Made by a program: the position numbers and the translations under genes
From: JAWLBY01 sp041687455
GTDB taxonomy: Bacteria; Pseudomonadota; Gammaproteobacteria; Xanthomonadales; Xanthomonadaceae
NCBI GenBank assembly: GCA_041687455.1
Contig: JAWLBY010000026.1
Location: forward strand, 1 to 53,250
DNA: 53,250 nt
Reading direction: 5' to 3'
The notes under the pieces: model-generated
Told to the model about the DNA's origin: nothing
What the model saw: only the letters and a program-made list of their open reading frames with translations
Databases searched by the model: none
Shown: positions 34,105 to 42,699 of the stretch, in pieces
How the letters are laid out: the number at the start of each line of letters is the position of its first letter
How positions within the stretch are numbered: the first letter of the stretch is position 1

Positions 34105-36710
34105 GCACGCCGATGGCCCGCGACCGCACCGCAGCGCCGGTGCGCGTCAGCCGACGATTTCCGCGCAGCGTCGGCGGCGCGCTGCTGTTGCTGCTCGGTC
34201 TGCTGGCCAGCCCGGCGCAGGCGCAGATCGCGCTGGTCGGCAGCGAGCAGACGGTCGGCATATCGAGCCCCGAGAGCTCGCTGACGATCGCCCGCCCGAT
34301 CGCCGTCGTCGAAGGGCATGTGATGCTCGCGCAGGTCGCGACCCGACTCGGCTCGTGGATGGTCATTACCGCTCCGGCCGGCTGGCAACTGGTCGAGCGA
34401 CGCGACAACGGCACCAGCCTGGCGCAGGCGATCTACTACAAGGTCGCCGGCGCCGCCGAGCCGGCCAGCTACACCTGGAGCTTCAATTTCAGCGATCGTG
34501 CGGCCGGCGGCATCGCCGCCTACAGCGGTGTCGATGCCAGCGACCCGATCCTCGTCAGCGGCAGCGCGACCGGCAGCGGCACGTCGATCGTCGCGCCGTC
34601 GATCACGACGACGGTCGACGGCGCGCGGCTGGTCGGCTTCTACGCCAACGCCAACGGCAACAACACGTTCACTGCGCCGTCCGGAATGTCGGCCTTGTTC
34701 GGCGGCGGCGCCGGCGCCGGCCCGAACGGAATGACGATCGGCGCGGCCGACGAGAGCCAGGCCAGCGCCGGCGCCACCGGCACCCGCACGGCCACGCTCG
34801 GCCCGACATCGTCGGCCTACGTCGCCCATCTGCTGGCGCTGAACCCTGGGGCCAGCTACGCACTCGACCATATCCGGATCGATCATCCGGGCAGCGCGGT
34901 GACCTGCGAGCCGGCCACGATCACGCTGCGCGCCTGCGCCGATGCCGCCTGCACGGCGACCTATCCGGACCCGGTCACGGTGACGCTGGCGTCGAGCCCG
35001 ATCGGCACCTGGAGCAGCAACCCGGTCGTGTTCAGCGGCACGACGGTCGTGACGCTGTCGGTCGCTACGCCGCAGACCGTCACGCTCGCCGCGGGCTCGG
35101 TGCCGGCACCAAACAACGCCACGCAGTGCTGGGCCGGCGCGGTCGCAACCTGCGCGCTGGACTTTGCCGACACCGGTTTCATCTTCTCGCCGATTCCGCA
35201 CCAGACCGCCGGCACCGAATCGGCCACGATCACGCTGCGGGCGGTGACCACCGCCGACGACGGCACTGCCTGCAGCGCGGCGCTGAGCGGCGAGCAGGCG
35301 ATCGAGCTGGCGTCCGAGTGCATCGATCCGGTCGCCTGCGCCGGCGTCAGCCCGGCCATCTCCGGGGTGTCGATCGCCAACAACGATGCCGCCGCGGTGC
35401 TCGGCTACACGCCGGTCACGCTGACCTTCGACGCTGCGGCGAGTGCGTCGTTCACGCTGAACCATGCCGACGTCGGCCGGCTGCAACTGCACGCGCGGCA
35501 CACGGTCGACACCGGCGCCGTGCTGGTCGGAGCCAGCAACAGCTTCGTCGTGCGGCCGGCCGGCTTCGCGATCGGCGCGATCGAGCGCAGCGCCGACGGG
35601 TTTGCCAATCCAGGCGCTGCCGATCCGGCCGGCGTGATCTTCATCGGCGCCGGCCAGCCGTTCTCGGCGACCGTCACCGCGATCACATCGGCCGGCGTGG
35701 CAGCGCCGAATTTCGGCAACGAGACGGCGCCGGAAGGCGTGCGGCTGGTCGCGTCGCTGGAACTGCCGGTCGGCGGCGCCAACCCGGCGCTCGACAACGA
35801 CACCATCGACGGCGCCGCGTTCGCTGCCGGCAGCGCGACGGTGTCGAACCTGGCCTGGCACGAGGTCGGCATCGTCCGGCTGGCCGGCAGCGTCGCCGAT
35901 GGCGACTACCTCGGCGCCGGCGCCGTGCTCGGTGCCGCCAGCGATCCGGTCGGGCGCTTCGTGCCGGACCACTTCAACGTCGTCGTCGAGGATGGCTGTG
36001 CAGCGAGCGGCGTGAGCTACGCGCGGCAGCCGTTCGCGGTCGATGTCGAGGCGCGCTCGGCCGGCGATCTGCTGACGATGAACTACGCGGCCGCGTTCGC
36101 GCGCGAAACCCGGCTGTCGGAGGCCGGCGACGAGACCGGCTTCAGCGGCAATGTGATCGTCGCCGCCGGCTTCCTGCTCGGCGCAGCACGCGAAGAATCG
36201 GTCAGCTACGTCGATCCGGCCGAACCGCAACTGCCGCGCATGCTGGCGATCCGCGCGACCGACGCCGATGGCGTCGACTCCGACGGCCACGACGACAGCA
36301 CCGACCTGCGCAGCGGGCGGCTGCGGCTCGACAACGTGGTCGCCAGCGGCCTGCAGCCGGTCGACATGCCGCTGCGGGTCGAGAGCTGGCAGGACGACGG
36401 CAGCGGCGCATTCGGCTGGATCACCGACGCTGACGACGCCTGCACGGTGCTGATCGACAGCGATTTCAGCGTGTCCGGACCGGCGACGATCGAGGCGGTC
36501 ACGTTGGTCAATGGCAACGGCAGCGTGCGGCTGGCGCCGAGCGCCGACGGCAATGTCGACGTGACCGCGCAGATCGGCGTGCTGGCGCCGTGGCTGCAGT
36601 TCGACTGGGACGGCGACGGCGTCCGCGACGATCCGGGCGCGCGGGTCGCCTTCGGCCTGCACGAGGGGCGGCCGAGGCAGATCTTCCGCCGCGAGCGGAT
36701 CGGCAACTAG
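34101..36710 (+). CDS. mshQ: MSHA-associated large exported protein MshQ (DUF6701-like)
   Basis: An 869-residue exported protein. The signal sequence ends about residue 42 (LLLLLGLLASPAQA). Residues about 45-250 form a beta-rich domain (AGWQLVERRDNGTSLAQAIYYK), a middle section has repeated Ig-like or cysteine-bearing strands (CEPATITLRACADAACTATY, CAGVSPAISGVSIANND), and the C-terminal ~450 residues match the DUF6701 pattern (RFVPDHFNVVV, VDVEARSAGDLLTMNYAAAFA, WLQFDWDGDGV). Probably a cell-surface or pilus-tip adhesin-like protein. Last gene of the locus; a MITE-like element begins at the base after its stop. Confidence 0.82.
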   Translation: MSTPMARDRTAAPVRVSRRFPRSVGGALLLLLGLLASPAQAQIALVGSEQTVGISSPESSLTIARPIAVVEGHVMLAQVATRLGSWMVITAPAGWQLVERRDNGTSLAQAIYYKVAGAAEPASYTWSFNFSDRAAGGIAAYSGVDASDPILVSGSATGSGTSIVAPSITTTVDGARLVGFYANANGNNTFTAPSGMSALFGGGAGAGPNGMTIGAADESQASAGATGTRTATLGPTSSAYVAHLLALNPGASYALDHIRIDHPGSAVTCEPATITLRACADAACTATYPDPVTVTLASSPIGTWSSNPVVFSGTTVVTLSVATPQTVTLAAGSVPAPNNATQCWAGAVATCALDFADTGFIFSPIPHQTAGTESATITLRAVTTADDGTACSAALSGEQAIELASECIDPVACAGVSPAISGVSIANNDAAAVLGYTPVTLTFDAAASASFTLNHADVGRLQLHARHTVDTGAVLVGASNSFVVRPAGFAIGAIERSADGFANPGAADPAGVIFIGAGQPFSATVTAITSAGVAAPNFGNETAPEGVRLVASLELPVGGANPALDNDTIDGAAFAAGSATVSNLAWHEVGIVRLAGSVADGDYLGAGAVLGAASDPVGRFVPDHFNVVVEDGCAASGVSYARQPFAVDVEARSAGDLLTMNYAAAFARETRLSEAGDETGFSGNVIVAAGFLLGAAREESVSYVDPAEPQLPRMLAIRATDADGVDSDGHDDSTDLRSGRLRLDNVVASGLQPVDMPLRVESWQDDGSGAFGWITDADDACTVLIDSDFSVSGPATIEAVTLVNGNGSVRLAPSADGNVDVTAQIGVLAPWLQFDWDGDGVRDDPGARVAFGLHEGRPRQIFRRERIGN

Positions 36711-36958
36711 CCCGGATATTCCATGAGGGGGTGCGGATGATCGCGCCGGGCTTTGCGGCGAGCGCAAGGCGCGACGCCCCCGAGTGGCAGGCCCCACTTG
36801 GGGGAGGAGCAACGCAGCGATCGCCGCAAAGAACAAGCGAGGGCCGCGCCAGCGGAGAGTCGCGGCAGACCAGCGTGTACCTCGCGCGTTCTTCCGGCGC
36901 AGTGAGCAATCCCCGCGAAATCCGTGGCGATTCTCCGCGACCTCGTGAAATATCCGGG
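36711..36958. mobile_element. MITE-like element at the mshQ stop
   Basis: Terminal inverted repeats CCCGGATATTCCATGAGG (36711-36728) and CCTCGTGAAATATCCGGG (36941-36958) match at 16 of 18 bases. Inside is a second inverted pair CTTTGCGGCGA and TCGCCGCAAAG. No transposase gene is present. It fills most of the mshQ-suhB gap; both genes read toward it. I did not identify a clear target duplication. Confidence 0.6.
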
Positions 36959-37014
36959 CCAGGCGTGCCCGGTCGGGCTGGGCGCCGCTCGCGCCGCGCC
37001 CGGCGCCGGCGCTG

Positions 37015-37818
37015 TCAGTCGAACGCCGCGGCGTAGCCGCTGTCGACGATCGACTTCTGCAGCACCTCGCTGAGCTTCAGGTTCGCGGCGACGAGCTGGC
37101 CGCGGTCGAGCAGGCGGTCGCTGCCGCCGCGGAAGTCGCAGACGCGGCCGCCGGCCTCGCGGACCAGCAGCATGCCGGCGGCGATATCCCACGGTTTCAC
37201 GCCGGCTTCGAAATAGCCATCGGCGCGGCCGCAGGCGACATAGGCCAGATCGAGCGCGGCCGAACCGGTGCGGCGGATGTCCTCGGCCTCGCCGAGCAGG
37301 CCCTGCACGGTCAGCAGGTGCGGCGCGAGCCGCTTGCGCTCGCGCGGCGGGAAGCCGGTGATCAGCATCGCGCCGGTCATCTCGGCGCGGCCCGACACGC
37401 GGACGCGGCGGTCGTTCAGATAGGCGCCGCTGCCCTTGCTGGCGGTGAAGATCTCGTTGCGCATCGGGTCGTAGATCACCCCGTGCAACGGCTCGCCGCG
37501 CTCGACCAGCGCGATCGACACGCAGAAATGCGGGATCCCGTGCAGGTAGTTGCTGGTACCGTCGAGCGGGTCGATCACGAACGTGTAACGCCCCTTGCCC
37601 TGCACGCCGGTTTCCTCGCCGAGGAAGCCGTGGTCGGGGAACGCCCGGCGCAGCTCGCGTATGATTTCGGTCTCGACCTGCGAATCGACCTCGCTGGCGT
37701 AGTCCTGACGAGCCTTTTCAAACACGTTGAGGCTCTCCAGTCGGCTGATGTTGCGCAGCAGCAGGTTGCCGGCGTGACGGGCCACCTTGACCATGACGTT
37801 GACCGCGGGCTTCTGCAT
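37015..37818 (-). CDS. suhB: Inositol-1-monophosphatase family protein
   Basis: A 267-residue magnesium-dependent phosphatase. Metal-binding motifs are GEETG (about 69), IDPLDGTSNY (about 84-93) and WDIAAGMLLVREAGG (about 213-227). SuhB also acts as a transcription antitermination factor for rRNA operons in E. coli. Divergent from trmJ with 79 bases between the starts, a conserved gammaproteobacterial arrangement. Confidence 0.95.
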   Translation of the reverse strand: MQKPAVNVMVKVARHAGNLLLRNISRLESLNVFEKARQDYASEVDSQVETEIIRELRRAFPDHGFLGEETGVQGKGRYTFVIDPLDGTSNYLHGIPHFCVSIALVERGEPLHGVIYDPMRNEIFTASKGSGAYLNDRRVRVSGRAEMTGAMLITGFPPRERKRLAPHLLTVQGLLGEAEDIRRTGSAALDLAYVACGRADGYFEAGVKPWDIAAGMLLVREAGGRVCDFRGGSDRLLDRGQLVAANLKLSEVLQKSIVDSGYAAAFD

Positions 37819-37897
37819 GCGGAGTCCGATTCGTTTTGTCGTGGGAAAAGAACGGCGCGCCGGAGCCGGCGCGCGAAGATGACGGGAATTCTAGCAG

Positions 37898-38674
37898 ATG
37901 GACCACCGCACACCGTCCGACCCGAGCCGCTCGCCGTGGATCGTGCTGGTCGGCACCTCGCACCCGGGCAACATCGGCAGCGCCGCGCGGGCGCTGAAGA
38001 CGATGGGGCTCGACCGGCTGCGACTGGCCGCGCCCGAATGCGACCCGGAGGCTGCCGACGCGATCGCGATGGCGGCCGGCGCCGACGATCTGGTCGCTCG
38101 CGCCGAGCGCCATCCGGACCTGCCGGCGGCACTGGCCGATTGCGTGTTCGTGCTCGGCTGCACGGCACGCCGCCGGCACGTTCAGCTCGATGAGCTGAGC
38201 CCGCGCGAGGCGGCCGCACGGGCGATCGCGGCCGCGGCACACGGGCCGGTCGCGATCGTGTTCGGCCGCGAGCGGACCGGGCTCAGCAACGAGGAACTGC
38301 AGTGCTGCCATGCCGCGGTGCACATTCCGACCGATCCCGGCTTCAGTTCGCTGAATGTCGCCGCCGCCGTGCAGGTGCTGGCCTACGAACTGCGGCTGGC
38401 GCTGCTCGAAGCCGCCGCAGTACCGGCGGCGGCGCCGCTCGAGGCGGCCGATCCCCCGGCCCCGCAGGCCCAGCTCGAGCGCTTCTTCGAGCACCTCGAC
38501 CAGGCGCTGGTCGATATCGATTTCCACAAGGGCCGCGCCGCCGAGACCGTCATGCGGCGGTTGCGTCGGCTGTTCCTGCGCGCGACGCCGGACGAACGCG
38601 AGCTGCGCATCCTGCGCGGCATCCTGGCCGAGGCGCAGCGGATGGCGCGGCTGGCGCGCGAGCGCGGCGGCTAG
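37898..38674 (+). CDS. trmJ: tRNA (cytidine/uridine-2'-O-)-methyltransferase TrmJ
   Basis: A 258-residue SPOUT methyltransferase modifying position 32 of tRNA. The N-terminus IVLVGTSHPGNIGSAARALKTMGL and the knot motifs VAIVFGRERTGLSNEEL and IPTDPGFSSLNVAAAVQVLAYEL are all present; a helical C-terminal extension (about 180-255) matches TrmJ rather than the shorter TrmL. Divergent from suhB. Confidence 0.93.
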   Translation: MDHRTPSDPSRSPWIVLVGTSHPGNIGSAARALKTMGLDRLRLAAPECDPEAADAIAMAAGADDLVARAERHPDLPAALADCVFVLGCTARRRHVQLDELSPREAAARAIAAAAHGPVAIVFGRERTGLSNEELQCCHAAVHIPTDPGFSSLNVAAAVQVLAYELRLALLEAAAVPAAAPLEAADPPAPQAQLERFFEHLDQALVDIDFHKGRAAETVMRRLRRLFLRATPDERELRILRGILAEAQRMARLARERGG

Positions 38675-38777
38675 CGCGCCGCGGTCGGCGTCGCGACCAC
38701 TCGCTTCGGCCTGCGGAACGATGCGACGTCATCGCGATGCGCTACGCTGAGGCTCACTCCGATCGGTAGCGATCACC

Positions 38778-39710
38778 GTGAAGCCGTCCGCCGTCGCCCG
38801 TCTGTTCACGCTGCTGATGGTCGGTACGCTGGGGCTCGGCGCGGCGCCGGCGGCGGCCGTCGACGGCAGCGATCAGGTGCTGGTGCTCGGCCGGATCAGC
38901 GACGATCCGAATCGGCACCAGGAGCAGTTGCGACCGTTGCTCGACTACGTCGTCGCGCGGATGGCGGATCTCGGCATTCGCGAAGGCCGCGTGCTGATGG
39001 CGCCGGACACCGCGCAGATGGTGAGCTACCTGCGCCGCGGACGGGTCGACTGGGTCACCGAAACGGCCGCTACCGGCCTGCTGCTGGCCGAGCGCAGCGG
39101 CGCCCGCGTGCTGGTGGCGACCGAACGCAACGGCGTGTCGATGTACCGCAGCGTGATCTTCACCCGTCGCGACAGCGGCATCGGCAGCCTGGCTGACCTG
39201 CGCGGGCGCAGCATCGCGTTCCAGAACCTCAATTCGACCAGTGCCTACTTCGCGCCGGCCGCGGCCTTGCTGCAGGCGGGCCTGCCGCTCGAGATCCTGC
39301 TGTCGCCGGACGACCTGCCGCGCCCGGCGGCGGTCGGCTACCTGTTCGCCCGCTCCGAGCACAACATCGCCACCTGGGTGCACAAGCGGCTGGTCGATGC
39401 CGGCGCGGTCAGCGAGATCGACTGGGACGCGCTGCAACGGCTGCCGCACGGTTTCCGCGATGAACTGACGCCGATCCATCGTTCCGGAGCCTATCCGCGC
39501 GCGCTCGAACTGGTCCGCGGCGGATTCGGCCGCGAGCGTCGCGAGCGGTTGCGCGCGGTGCTGCTGGCGGCGGCCGACGACCCGACCGCGCGCGAGCCGT
39601 TGCTGCGCTTCTTCGGCACCGGCCGTTTCCTGCCGATCGATGCACCGATGCAGGCGTCGCTGGCGCAGTTGGCGCGCGAGGTGCAGCAAGTGCGGGCTGC
39701 GCTCGAATGA
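38778..39710 (+). CDS. PhnD-like periplasmic binding protein
   Basis: A 310-residue exported protein with a signal sequence to about residue 27 (GAAPAAA). The PhnD/PtxB-type type II binding fold is marked by LGRISDDPNRHQEQLRPLLDYV, MVSYLRRGRVDWVTETAATG and LADLRGRSIAFQNLNSTSAYFAP. No permease or ATPase genes are nearby. Its stop overlaps the start of a GGDEF-EAL gene by four bases, so a sensory role for a membrane c-di-GMP enzyme fits better than transport. GTG start; ligand unknown. Confidence 0.82.
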   Translation: MKPSAVARLFTLLMVGTLGLGAAPAAAVDGSDQVLVLGRISDDPNRHQEQLRPLLDYVVARMADLGIREGRVLMAPDTAQMVSYLRRGRVDWVTETAATGLLLAERSGARVLVATERNGVSMYRSVIFTRRDSGIGSLADLRGRSIAFQNLNSTSAYFAPAAALLQAGLPLEILLSPDDLPRPAAVGYLFARSEHNIATWVHKRLVDAGAVSEIDWDALQRLPHGFRDELTPIHRSGAYPRALELVRGGFGRERRERLRAVLLAAADDPTAREPLLRFFGTGRFLPIDAPMQASLAQLAREVQQVRAALE

Positions 39711-41821
39711 ACGCCGCGCCGCGACTGGGGCTGCGCGGCCGGTTCCTGGTCCTGCTCGCGGTGACCGTGCTCGGCGCCGCGCTGCTGCTGGCGCTGGCCT
39801 GGCAGCAGCAGCGCCGGGCGCATCGCGAGATGGCCGAGTTCGGCCATGCCGCGATGCGCGACCTCGCGCTGACCGGCACCCGCACGCGCGGCGAGGCGCT
39901 GGCGCAGACGCTGGCCGACGCGCTGGCCAACCCGCTGTACTACTTCGACCTGAGCCGGATCGGCGAACTGGCCGGCTCGGCGCTGCTGCAGCCGGACGTC
40001 GAGTTGGTCATCGTGTTCGATGCGCACGGCGCGATCGTCCACGACGGCTCGCCCGACATCGCCGCGTTCGGGCAACCGATGAGCGATCCGTTCGCCGCTG
40101 CAGCGGTGGCGGCCGATTCGCTGGCATTGCGGCAGGCGGACGATCGGGTGGAAGTCGCGATGCCGATCCGGATCGGTCGCGAACGGATCGGTGGCGTACG
40201 CGTCGCGTTGTCGCTGGCGCCGGCGCTGCAGGCCGAGGCCGAGGTCGACCGGCGGGTCCGGCAGCAGCTCGCCGACGCGAGCCGGCGCGGCATGCTGTAC
40301 CTCGGCGTGCTGCTCGGCGGCCTGCTGCTGCTCGGCGCCGGCCTGTCCTGGGCGATTTCGCGCGGCCTGGTGCGGCCGATCCGGGCGCTGGCCGACGCGG
40401 CGCGACAGATCGAGGCCGGCAACTATGCAGTCGAGCTGCCGAGCGGACGGCATGACGAGCTGGGCGAACTGCAGGGCGCCTTCGCGCGGATGAGCCGGGC
40501 CGTTGCGCTGCACGAGGCAGAGATCCGCCGGATCGCCTACACCGACGCGCTGACCGGGCTGCCCAATCGACTGGCGCTGCGCGAGCGGCTCGAACGGCGG
40601 CTGTTCGACGTGCGCTCGGCTGGCCGCGAGCTGGCGCTGGTGTTCATCGATCTCGACGATTTCAAGCGGATCAACGATTCCGCCGGCCACGACGCCGGCG
40701 ACGAGGCGCTCGAACAGTTCGCCCAGCGCATGCAGCAGTGCCTGGCGCTGGCCGGCGATCCGGACGGGCTGGTCGCGCGTTTCGGCGGCGACGAATTCGT
40801 GCTGCTGTTCGGCGGCCACGACGTCCGCGAGCTGGCGCGGCAGATCGGCGAGGCGGTGCTGGTCGAGCTGCAGCGGCCGCTGGTCGTGCTCGGCAAGCCG
40901 GTATTCCTCGGCGCGTCGATCGGCATCACGGTGGCGCCCGACGACGGCAGCGAGCCGAGCCAACTGGTCAAGAACGGCGACATCGCCATGTACCAGGCCA
41001 AGGTCGCCGGCAAGAACTGCCTGCGCTATTACCACCGTGAGATGGACCAGGCGCTCGGGCGCAGCGTCGCGCTGGAGCAGGCGTTGCGTGGTGCCTGGGA
41101 TCGCGGAGAGCTGAGCCTGTCGTTCCAGCCGATCTACGACCTCGCCAACCGCCGGCTGGTCGGTGCCGAAGCGCTGCTGCGCTGGCAGCATCCCGAACTC
41201 GGCCAGGTCGGACCGGACGCCTTCGTCGAGATCGCCGAGCGCTCCAGCCTGATCGACGAGATCGGTCGCCGCGTGCTGCTCGAGGCCTGCGCCGCGGCCA
41301 CCCGCTGGCCCGGCGCCGAGCTGCCGCCGTTCGTCGCGGTCAATGTTTCGCCGCGCCAACTGCGCAGCAACGAGCTGCCGCAGATCGTGTCGGACGCGCT
41401 GCGCGACAGCGGCCTGCCGGCGACGCGGCTGCACATCGAACTGACCGAGACAGCGGTGCTCGCCGACCAGCCGCAGATCGTCAATGTGCTGACCCGACTG
41501 CGCGCGCTCGGCGTGCAGATCTGGCTCGACGACTTCGGCACCGGCTTCTCCGGCTTGAGCCATCTGCGGCGGGTGCCGGTCGACGGACTGAAGATCGATC
41601 GCAGTTTCATCGCTGACCTGCTGCGCGATCCCGACGATCTGGCGCTGACCACGGCGATCATCGCGCTCGGCCACTCGCTCGGCATCACGGTGGTTGCCGA
41701 AGGCGTCGAGTCGGAGCAGCAGTTCGCGCTGCTGCGCGATCGCGGTTGCGACTATGCACAGGGCTTCTGGCTCGGCCGGCCGGTGCCGGACGCCGAATTC
41801 AGCGCCCGCGTGCCGGGCTGA
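39707..41821 (+). CDS. Membrane GGDEF-EAL c-di-GMP enzyme
   Basis: A 704-residue protein: helix (about 14-34), periplasmic domain, second helix (about 200-220), HAMP (about 221-275), GGDEF domain (about 285-445) and EAL domain (about 455-700). RFGGDEF at about 357-363 is intact; I see no RxxD inhibitory site upstream. The EAL domain retains GAEALLRW and LDDFGTGFSGLSHL, so both cyclase and phosphodiesterase activity are possible. Coupled by ATGA overlap to the PhnD-like gene, whose product likely signals to the periplasmic domain. MshE, encoded 11 kb away, has c-di-GMP-type motifs and is a possible effector. Confidence 0.92.
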   Translation: MNAAPRLGLRGRFLVLLAVTVLGAALLLALAWQQQRRAHREMAEFGHAAMRDLALTGTRTRGEALAQTLADALANPLYYFDLSRIGELAGSALLQPDVELVIVFDAHGAIVHDGSPDIAAFGQPMSDPFAAAAVAADSLALRQADDRVEVAMPIRIGRERIGGVRVALSLAPALQAEAEVDRRVRQQLADASRRGMLYLGVLLGGLLLLGAGLSWAISRGLVRPIRALADAARQIEAGNYAVELPSGRHDELGELQGAFARMSRAVALHEAEIRRIAYTDALTGLPNRLALRERLERRLFDVRSAGRELALVFIDLDDFKRINDSAGHDAGDEALEQFAQRMQQCLALAGDPDGLVARFGGDEFVLLFGGHDVRELARQIGEAVLVELQRPLVVLGKPVFLGASIGITVAPDDGSEPSQLVKNGDIAMYQAKVAGKNCLRYYHREMDQALGRSVALEQALRGAWDRGELSLSFQPIYDLANRRLVGAEALLRWQHPELGQVGPDAFVEIAERSSLIDEIGRRVLLEACAAATRWPGAELPPFVAVNVSPRQLRSNELPQIVSDALRDSGLPATRLHIELTETAVLADQPQIVNVLTRLRALGVQIWLDDFGTGFSGLSHLRRVPVDGLKIDRSFIADLLRDPDDLALTTAIIALGHSLGITVVAEGVESEQQFALLRDRGCDYAQGFWLGRPVPDAEFSARVPG

Positions 41822-41882
41822 GCGCTGCCGCAAGTGATGCCCTTCGGGCACCACGCTCGAATCCCGAATCCGGCCGGCTTGC

Positions 41883-42680
41883 TCAGCCCTGCATCGTCTC
41901 GGGCGCTGCGGCTGCGGTCAGTCGTTCTGCCGCCGCAAGTAGCGCGTCGAGCGCATCGGCGCGGCCGCCGCGTGCGTTCGACAGCCGTTCGATTGCTGCC
42001 AGCAGCCGGGCCGCACCGCAGAAACCGGCCGAGGCACGCAGCTTGTGCAATTCCGCCCGCAGCATCGCGTGATCATCGCGGTCGACCGCCTGGCGCAGCC
42101 GCTCGCATTGCCCGGGCAGTTCGCCGCGCAGCAGGCCGCGCAGCGCATCGACGATCGCCGGGTTGCGGTTCGCCGCGCGCAGCGCGACGGCATCGTCCCA
42201 GTCCGGCAGCATGGCGTCGTCGCCGGTGCCGGGTCCGGACGGCGGCGACGCGCTGCTGCAGCCGCCGTCGATACCGTCGCTGATCGACGGCGAAGCAGCG
42301 CCCGCATCGGCCAGCAGCGCGGCGACCGCTGCGCGCAGCCGGGCGGCACCGAGCGGCTTGCCGAGTACCGCCGCGAAGCCGGCCGCATGCAACGCGATGC
42401 GGGTCGCCGGGTCGTGGTCGGCGGTCAGGGCCAGCGCCGCCGCGCGCTGCGAGCAGGCGTCAGGATCGGCCCGCAGCGCAGCGAGCAGGTCCGGCCCGCG
42501 CAGGCCGGGCAGGTTCAGATCAAGCAGCAGCGCGGCGTAGCGCTGGCCGCGGGCGGCCGCCAGCGCGGCGGCGCCATCGGCGAAGGCATCGATCCGGTAG
42601 TGTTCGGCCAGCACCTCGAACAGGAAGGCGCGACTGACCGGATCGTCCTCGACCAGCAACAGCGGCAGCGGCTCGGGCAT
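41883..42680 (-). CDS. Receiver plus HPt phosphorelay protein
   Basis: A 265-residue protein. The receiver domain (about 6-120) has acidic pair E11-D12-D13, phospho-acceptor D54 (LLLDLNLPG) and K108 (LGKP). After an unstructured linker (about 125-155) comes an HPt domain (about 158-255) with H212 in LHKLRASAGFCGA. There is no output domain and no kinase nearby, so it probably relays phosphate between an orphan hybrid kinase and a regulator. Convergent with the GGDEF-EAL gene and divergent from the YdbH-like gene. Confidence 0.87.
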   Translation of the reverse strand: MPEPLPLLLVEDDPVSRAFLFEVLAEHYRIDAFADGAAALAAARGQRYAALLLDLNLPGLRGPDLLAALRADPDACSQRAAALALTADHDPATRIALHAAGFAAVLGKPLGAARLRAAVAALLADAGAASPSISDGIDGGCSSASPPSGPGTGDDAMLPDWDDAVALRAANRNPAIVDALRGLLRGELPGQCERLRQAVDRDDHAMLRAELHKLRASAGFCGAARLLAAIERLSNARGGRADALDALLAAAERLTAAAAPETMQG

Positions 42681-42699
42681 CGCTCACGTCCGACGGACT

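Noticed and set aside
34002..36836. 944-codon minus-strand frame opposite mshQ
   Set aside because: Shadow frame; it runs through the MITE-like element and has no recognisable domain, while mshQ has a signal sequence and DUF6701-type motifs.
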